Part shown: positions 59,200 to 64,000 of the stretch, piece after piece | Numbering within the stretch: position 1 is the stretch's first letter | Layout: every line of letters begins with the position of its first letter | Source of the DNA: Paenibacillus bouchesdurhonensis | Lineage (GTDB): Bacteria; Bacillota; Bacilli; Paenibacillales; Paenibacillaceae | Assembly: GCF_900155685.1 (NCBI RefSeq) | Contig: NZ_LT732548.1 | Location: forward strand, 2,411,466 to 2,475,465 | DNA length: 64,000 nucleotides | Direction of reading: 5' to 3' | The notes under the pieces: model-generated | What the model was told of the DNA's origin: nothing | What the model saw: only the letters and a program-made list of their open reading frames with translations | Database searches by the model: none | Made by a program: the position numbers and the translations under genes

Positions 59200-59655
59200 T
59201 TAATTATGTTTTTCTTTGCCCTTAAGCAAAGCGATTTTCTCTTTAATGAATTCTGGGAAGGGGAGCTCTAGTCTCCCGTAATTCTCGGCCAGCGAAATAA
59301 TTTCATTGGCGTACCAGAAATAAATACTCCCGATCATGACGGCATTCGTATTCATCACGATGTCTACATGGTGAGCAATTAGCACGGCAAGAAGCATTAG
59401 GCCTTTCTTGATCAGACCCCAAAATGATGCGGCGCTTGCGATACCCCGGCCTTCCTTCAGACTGGCGAGAATTCCTGTAATGTAGTCAGAACCCATTAGG
59501 ATAATAAGTAATGTCATTGCTGGACTCCAACCCCCATATGTTTGAGCAATCATGCTTCCAATAACGCCAAAAATGCCATAGAATCCTATTTCCTTTGTAG
59601 TAAGCGGTTTAAGATAGGTGAAAATCAAATCTTTAATTTCGAGTAATAGCGGCAT
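59200..59655 (-). CDS. Phage holin (Phage_holin_4_1-like)
   Basis: 151 residues with three to four membrane helices, 'FYGIFGVIGSMIAQTYGGWS', 'AMTLLIILMGSDYITGILAS' and 'KKGLMLLAVLIAHHVDIVMN', then 'YFWYANEIISLAENYGRLEL'. The DYITG motif is typical of toxin-secretion/phage lysis holins. It is the first gene at the edge of a prophage-like region that continues to the right. No lysin is seen next to it in the window. Confidence 0.85.
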   Translation of the reverse strand: MPLLLEIKDLIFTYLKPLTTKEIGFYGIFGVIGSMIAQTYGGWSPAMTLLIILMGSDYITGILASLKEGRGIASAASFWGLIKKGLMLLAVLIAHHVDIVMNTNAVMIGSIYFWYANEIISLAENYGRLELPFPEFIKEKIALLKGKEKHN

Positions 59656-59675
59656 TATTTACTCCCCTTTATATA

Positions 59676-59712
59676 AAAATAAAAGGAATGCCCTTTTTGA
59701 GGACATTCCTTA
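59676..59712 (-). terminator. Minus-strand terminator after the repeat protein
   Basis: AAGGAATGT and CATTCCTT (59704-59712 with 59681-59690) form a stem, followed on the minus strand by TTTTATTTTTAT. It separates the 59721 gene from the holin. Confidence 0.75.
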
Positions 59713-59720
59713 TGAAATTA

Positions 59721-61553
59721 TTACAGAATATACACATAATTTCTATTTCCTCTTCCTCTCACAGCAATGGAGCTGTCAAGGTCAGTAACATATCTTTTCC
59801 TGATCATAGCAGATGCAGTCAACTCTTCAATTCTTTCTACACGAGGGCTTAAGAAACCAGCTAGATCAGGCTGACTGATTACTATTTCAGTGTCTGTCTC
59901 ATTAATTTGCTTTGCGACAATGATTGAATCAAGCTCATTGATGTTTCTTACATCTACTACAGAGTCTAAATAATTCCTTTCTTTAACCTCAATGAAGGCA
60001 TCTGTTTCGCTTATATGTTTTACTGTGATTGAGGAGCTAAGATCAGGGCGCGAAGCCCTTATGATGCCATCCAAGTCTTCGTAATAAGGAATTTCTAGTA
60101 CGCTGTCAATGTCGTGTTCATCTTGAACTCTTGCGATAATATTAGCACTTAAATCCTGTCTGGATACCGAAAGAAAAGATTCGAGAAACTCTTCTCGCTC
60201 TGATACAACAGTTATTTCGGCTTTAATATCACTTGCTTCTCTTGAATAGTCAGATACCTCTAAAGCTGCTCCTAGATCTCTTTGGTTAATAGTAATAGTA
60301 GCATTAATTTGTGAACATTCTTTACGTGATACAGTCATTACACTTGGCAAGGAAATGTTAGGATCAACTGTAATGGCTGCTGTTAAATCAGGCTTACTAA
60401 TACTAATCGTAGAGGACAAACTCGTCTGTAGCTCATTCCGCACTGCTATGGTAGATTCTAATTCATCATACCTACGGATTCCAATGATAAGTGAGGAGCT
60501 GATTTCTCTCCTGTTTACGGCAATCAGTGCATCTCGATCCTCATCCAGAGGGTCTTCTTTTCGATGAACATAAATAGAGGATTCAAGCCACTCTAATCCA
60601 ACATCACTTTTAACAGTGATCATGCCAGTTATATCTTTATGGCCCTTGCCATGAATGAAAATCCCAGCCTCTAGCTCACTGCGTCCAATGGAGTATACTT
60701 GTGAGGTGATATAATCAATAATCAAAAGAGGCGAGTGATCTGACTCCCTAGTGAAAAAGCTAAGAGAATTCCCGTCAGATGTTTTAATAATGAATCCAAA
60801 GTTATCCAAGGATTTCTCTTGCCATTTCAAAGCGATATCAAGAACATCGAATTCAACATATCTCTCTTTTGTGTTAATTACATATTGATCTTTTAACAGC
60901 TCAACAGAGTATGGCTGGTTTGCGTGAGTAATCCCCAATTCTCTCCATATTGTATTTGGCTGATGCAATTCCAAATTGCTGTTGATGGGGAAATTGATGT
61001 AATAGAGTCTTAGTTTTGCTGACTCTAAGTACTTCAAATCAGGAATAGATGCTTCAAAGTTTGCGAACTGTATAAAAGAGCTAAATTCCTCTTCACTACT
61101 TTTCCCAGTCAACATACTTCTAGCATCTCCATAGTTGATCATTTGGAAATCAGGACGGCTTCTCGTCGTCGAGTCTGCAATTGGAGGCATTTTCACTTGC
61201 ACTCTAGGAGCCTCAAGAAGCTCAAACTTCCCGAACATTTGATTATGCGGTCTGACCTCAATTATTGAATCTAGAAAATCTGCTGCTATTGCCAGAATTT
61301 CAGAATCAATGTCATCATTTCCACGATATTTAATATCGATAGCAGCATCTAAATTCAGTTCATGCTTTGTCCTTATTGACAAAATTGAGTTTAGATCACT
61401 ACCGGACGGCTTTTTTATCAGAACAGTAGATTCCAAATCTTCATCAAGGGAGCGATATAGAATAAAGCTGCCCCCTAATCGGTTGGACAGCTTACTCTTT
61501 ACGATTATTTCGCTGCTTATGTCAAATACTTCATCCAAAATGTCACTTCCCAT
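59721..61553 (-). CDS. Repetitive phage appendage protein with a DNRLRE-like domain
   Basis: 610 residues. Residues about 150-285 look like a DNRLRE-type carbohydrate-binding jellyroll: 'FIQFANFEASIPDLKYLESA', 'RYVEFDVLDIALKWQEKSLD' and 'HSPLLIIDYI'. Before and especially after it runs a series of at least fifteen short units built as 'DLDSSIAV', 'ELESTIAV', 'DLSSSITV', 'YLDSVVDV', spaced roughly 15-30 residues. Such regular beta-strand units suggest a fibrous shaft. Likely a virion fibre or tail-associated adhesin. ATG 61553 lies 18 bases after the previous stop. Confidence 0.7.
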   Translation of the reverse strand: MGSDILDEVFDISSEIIVKSKLSNRLGGSFILYRSLDEDLESTVLIKKPSGSDLNSILSIRTKHELNLDAAIDIKYRGNDDIDSEILAIAADFLDSIIEVRPHNQMFGKFELLEAPRVQVKMPPIADSTTRSRPDFQMINYGDARSMLTGKSSEEEFSSFIQFANFEASIPDLKYLESAKLRLYYINFPINSNLELHQPNTIWRELGITHANQPYSVELLKDQYVINTKERYVEFDVLDIALKWQEKSLDNFGFIIKTSDGNSLSFFTRESDHSPLLIIDYITSQVYSIGRSELEAGIFIHGKGHKDITGMITVKSDVGLEWLESSIYVHRKEDPLDEDRDALIAVNRREISSSLIIGIRRYDELESTIAVRNELQTSLSSTISISKPDLTAAITVDPNISLPSVMTVSRKECSQINATITINQRDLGAALEVSDYSREASDIKAEITVVSEREEFLESFLSVSRQDLSANIIARVQDEHDIDSVLEIPYYEDLDGIIRASRPDLSSSITVKHISETDAFIEVKERNYLDSVVDVRNINELDSIIVAKQINETDTEIVISQPDLAGFLSPRVERIEELTASAMIRKRYVTDLDSSIAVRGRGNRNYVYIL

Positions 61554-61571
61554 CTCATTGTATTGAGACTA

Positions 61572-63608
61572 TTACACGGTGTCTGCTTTTGCTCTAATTT
61601 CAAAAGTACCGTTTGGCCTAGGTGGAGCTAATAAATCTGTTACAATTCTTACGTAGAATTCAAACTCCTCATCCTCATTAAAAAATCTGTTGAACAGAAG
61701 AGGATCTTCAGCAGTGAACGGAAAGTTAGAGCGTGATAATTCTATGGTCACTCCCTCTGGCAATTGTTCCTTTACTACCTCTAGTATCAAGTTTTGCACA
61801 CGATAGCCAATCTGGTTCTTTACAATTACTTTTTGCTCCAGCGTGGTTTGCCCAGCAATAATGACCCCGAAGTCGAGATATTTCAAAATTTCGCCAAAAG
61901 AGTTGGATAGATACTCCTTATTACTGTCCATAAATATAATGCCAGAGTAAGTGCCGATAAAGGTGGTTTCCCAATAGTCTTCTTGTCCCCAAGCATCCTG
62001 GAAATCGATTCGTAGTGTATTATATACACCAAACAAAATGTCCCGATCTGAGATATTAATATTAATTGCTTGCGGGGAATTCATTAATGGTGTGTAGCTC
62101 CCGCTTGAAGGATAATACGGATTTCCATTCAAAGATACTCTATACTGCACTTTGCCCAAATCTTCATCGGAAATTTCACCACTTAATTTATTTCCAGCAA
62201 ATTCAACTTGAATAGTAGCTGCTGTATTAAGTATGTAGAATGCAACATCACTAAATTTAACTGTACCTGTTGGGGATGTGACACCTACCTTTGTGCTATG
62301 TAGAAGAGTATGTCCATCAGCAAGGTGGATATTATCGGCAATTAAATAACCAATTCGTATCTTTTCACCTTTATTCATGAATGATTTCTCTTTTAGCTTC
62401 GAAACATCATGCGGTGACATGCCACGGGAAATGATTACATCTTTGTTCGTATGGTCAATAGTTAGCCATTTTCCATATTTATTGGATTCCCATGTTCGCC
62501 CACCGTCAAAAGACATGATCACTCTTAGTTTTCCTACAGATTCATTTGAATTCTGCTCCAGAATAAGGGATTGCAGCTTGCCGAATATCTCTTGGTCACT
62601 GGCCTGAAGCACGATTTGCTCAAACGGAACCCCTTCGACTTGAAGCAGGGGAGGGGTATCTGAATCACTCCAAGTTACAACTTCAAAATCCCCATCCAAT
62701 TCATCGAGAGGGGAGTAGTTGGCGTTGATTTCCAGTTCAGCAGAAGTCTTGTTTGGATCATCGGTGTAGTATAGAATATCGACTTCATCGCCCAGCTCAT
62801 CGTATAGTGTAAATGGCTCTGTTTCTAAAGTGATGCTTGACTCTGTTTGATTTGGATTGTCGGTGTATTCGATAATCTTGATCGTTTGACCTGCGAATTC
62901 ATCTTCGAGTGTGAATGGTTCAGTTTCAATGGTGAATTGAGCTTCTGTTTTGTATGGATCGTCTGTCCAATGGCACAATTCAACATCTCCTGAGAGTTCT
63001 GCCCATGCGGATTCGGGAATGATTGAGATATCGTCCATACCCTCTGTGAGAAATAACTGATCGGTTGGAGTATTAGAAAGAGATATCCATCCGCTGTCGT
63101 ATTTTTTGTATTCATTATTGTGGTAGATTAGCGTTTTGTTGTCGTAGACTAACTCAAACATTTCTACTTCGTCAATATAAATATTGTTATGCCCATTATT
63201 GGCAGAGATGTTTATTCTGTACTTTATATAATTTATCGTATTAAAAATAGAAAACTCTTTTCGCTCACCTTGATTCCATGTTATATTTGATTGAGTGTCT
63301 AGCACTACCCAATCTACACTATTATTCGTCGCTTCAAACAGCCATGACTTGGGGGCGGCTGTAGGGGCGGAAACTTTAATTGAATACTTTACTACAGTTT
63401 TTTTATTAGGAAATTCATATGCTATCCACTCCGTCGCCTTTCCATAGGAGCTCCAAAGCAGAGAAGATGATTGATCAAATGCTCTAAAAGCTGCATATGC
63501 CTGATTGTTATTTAGATAACTCCCCGCACTAGCAATTCCACTTGGAGTTGTATTTGATGACATTGCAGGAATAGCTGTTGTATCACTTATATATGCCATA
63601 CTGTGCAC
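61572..63608 (-). CDS. Large phage tail/appendage protein with F5/8C-like N-terminal domain
   Basis: About 678 residues. The N-terminus resembles a discoidin (F5/8 type C) domain: 'QAYAAFRAFDQSSSLLWSSY', 'GKATEWIAYEFPNKKTVVKY', 'IKYRINISANNGHNNIYIDE'. Residues about 215-345 contain three repeats with 'YTDDPNKTSAELEI'-like cores ('WTDDPYKTEAQFTIET', 'YTDNPNQTESSITLET'). A long beta-rich tail follows. Starts at GTG 63608 (AAAGGAG five bases before) or ATG 63599; ATG 63629 has no ribosome site. Sugar binding is expected. Confidence 0.7.
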   Translation of the reverse strand: MHSMAYISDTTAIPAMSSNTTPSGIASAGSYLNNNQAYAAFRAFDQSSSLLWSSYGKATEWIAYEFPNKKTVVKYSIKVSAPTAAPKSWLFEATNNSVDWVVLDTQSNITWNQGERKEFSIFNTINYIKYRINISANNGHNNIYIDEVEMFELVYDNKTLIYHNNEYKKYDSGWISLSNTPTDQLFLTEGMDDISIIPESAWAELSGDVELCHWTDDPYKTEAQFTIETEPFTLEDEFAGQTIKIIEYTDNPNQTESSITLETEPFTLYDELGDEVDILYYTDDPNKTSAELEINANYSPLDELDGDFEVVTWSDSDTPPLLQVEGVPFEQIVLQASDQEIFGKLQSLILEQNSNESVGKLRVIMSFDGGRTWESNKYGKWLTIDHTNKDVIISRGMSPHDVSKLKEKSFMNKGEKIRIGYLIADNIHLADGHTLLHSTKVGVTSPTGTVKFSDVAFYILNTAATIQVEFAGNKLSGEISDEDLGKVQYRVSLNGNPYYPSSGSYTPLMNSPQAININISDRDILFGVYNTLRIDFQDAWGQEDYWETTFIGTYSGIIFMDSNKEYLSNSFGEILKYLDFGVIIAGQTTLEQKVIVKNQIGYRVQNLILEVVKEQLPEGVTIELSRSNFPFTAEDPLLFNRFFNEDEEFEFYVRIVTDLLAPPRPNGTFEIRAKADTV

Positions 63609-63638
63609 TCTCACTCCTTTCATATCCACTTAAAACAA

Positions 63639-64000
63639 TCATTTTATAGATACATTTTTAATTGATTTGCTCAATGTATCTATTTCTTTTCTGAAAACCT
63701 TCCCTGAATCGAGAGTTTCATTATCACTAACAAGATAACTCACCTTAGTGATTATAGAATTTAAATCAATTTCTGCTCCCGCATCCATACCATGGTTGAT
63801 AAAATTGTTTTCCGATGATGTTTCAATTTCTACAATCTCACCAGGTATGTGCTCGTACATTTTCAACTCATTTATATCTGTATAGCTGGGGAAACCATTA
63901 TTTTCACTCCATTTTATTCTATACTTTTTATAAGGCTTAGGATTTTTTATTAAATACTCTTTATCTGTGTTAACCGTAGTCCAAGACTGGTTAGCCTGTG
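63639..64000 (-). CDS. Discoidin-like phage protein, C-terminal part (partial)
   Basis: The frame is open to the right edge of the window. The visible 120 residues contain 'SWTTVNTDKEYLIKNPKPYK', 'KYRIKWSENNGFPSYTDINE' and 'LKMYE', which is the end of an F5/8C/discoidin-like domain. A charged tail 'LDSGKVFRKEIDTLSKSIK' ends it. A TTG within the frame (63866) gives a 75-residue product, but the conserved domain upstream shows the gene is longer. Confidence 0.65.
   Translation of the reverse strand, partial: QANQSWTTVNTDKEYLIKNPKPYKKYRIKWSENNGFPSYTDINELKMYEHIPGEIVEIETSSENNFINHGMDAGAEIDLNSIITKVSYLVSDNETLDSGKVFRKEIDTLSKSIKNVSIK

Noticed and set aside
1..64000. CRISPR arrays, tRNA and rRNA genes
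   Set aside because: No regularly spaced repeat arrays, cloverleaf sequences or rRNA stretches were seen on either strand.

Overview
The window is chromosomal DNA of an endospore-forming, low-to-mid G+C Gram-positive bacterium. It is most likely Paenibacillus or a close relative. The evidence is the gene order shared with Bacillus (xseAB-ispA-dxs-tlyA-argR-recN-spoIVB-spo0A; lpdV-bkd; mciZ-nudF-endoQ-spoIIM-fur-yqzK-xerD-punA-dacF-spoIIA; spoVA-lysA-ppiB), a wholly chromosomal sporulation gene set, and a LipB-type octanoyltransferase. The genus is an inference from synteny.

Layout. 1-10.1 kb: isoprenoid, DNA-repair and arginine-regulator genes ending in spoIVB and spo0A. 10.0-25.8 kb: a visibly A+T-richer integrated element of about 15.8 kb. 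It is bounded by perfect 97-bp direct repeats of the 3' end of spo0A and has a tyrosine integrase at its left edge. It encodes scaffold, SU10-type capsid protein, terminase small and large subunits, portal, a head-tail adaptor candidate, an XRE regulator, a frameshifted sigma-like regulator, a proteasome-like (Ntn-hydrolase-like) fibre protein and several unknown proteins. I see no sheath, tube, tape-measure, lysis or replication-helicase genes. This content resembles a capsid-encoding phage satellite (cf-PICI-like) more than a complete prophage. 26-40 kb: zinc sensor and exporter, azoreductase, the branched-chain 2-oxoacid dehydrogenase operon followed by lipB, two tiny genes too short for normal gene calling (prli42 and mciZ), a peptidase T-like gene, nudF, endoQ and spoIIM. 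40.4-47.7 kb: a second, heavily decayed prophage of about 7.3 kb. It is bounded by perfect 25-bp direct repeats inside the 3' end of spoIIM and holds a broken integrase, tail-fibre pieces, broken holin and lysin genes, and a few intact cargo genes. 47.7-59.0 kb: fur to ppiB and tlp, including the spoIIA (sigma-F) operon and a short spoVA operon (AA-AB-AF only). 59.2-64.0 kb: the minus-strand edge of a third prophage-like region, with a holin and large carbohydrate-binding or repetitive appendage proteins; it runs out of the window.

How it fits together. The chromosomal backbone is dominated by sporulation: Spo0A at the top, SpoIIAA/AB/sigma-F in the forespore, SpoIVB signalling, SpoIIM in engulfment, MciZ on FtsZ, SpoVA for dipicolinate, and Tlp in the spore core. 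Candidate sigma-H/0A-box and sigma-F/G promoters sit where expected. Two unrelated mobile elements have each inserted in the 3' end of a sporulation gene (spo0A and spoIIM) and rebuilt its coding end. The bkd genes make the E1/E2/E3 complex for branched-chain acyl-CoA (anteiso/iso fatty-acid primers), and LipB downstream supplies the lipoyl arm.

All calls come from reading the sequence and translated proteins by eye; no database search was run.
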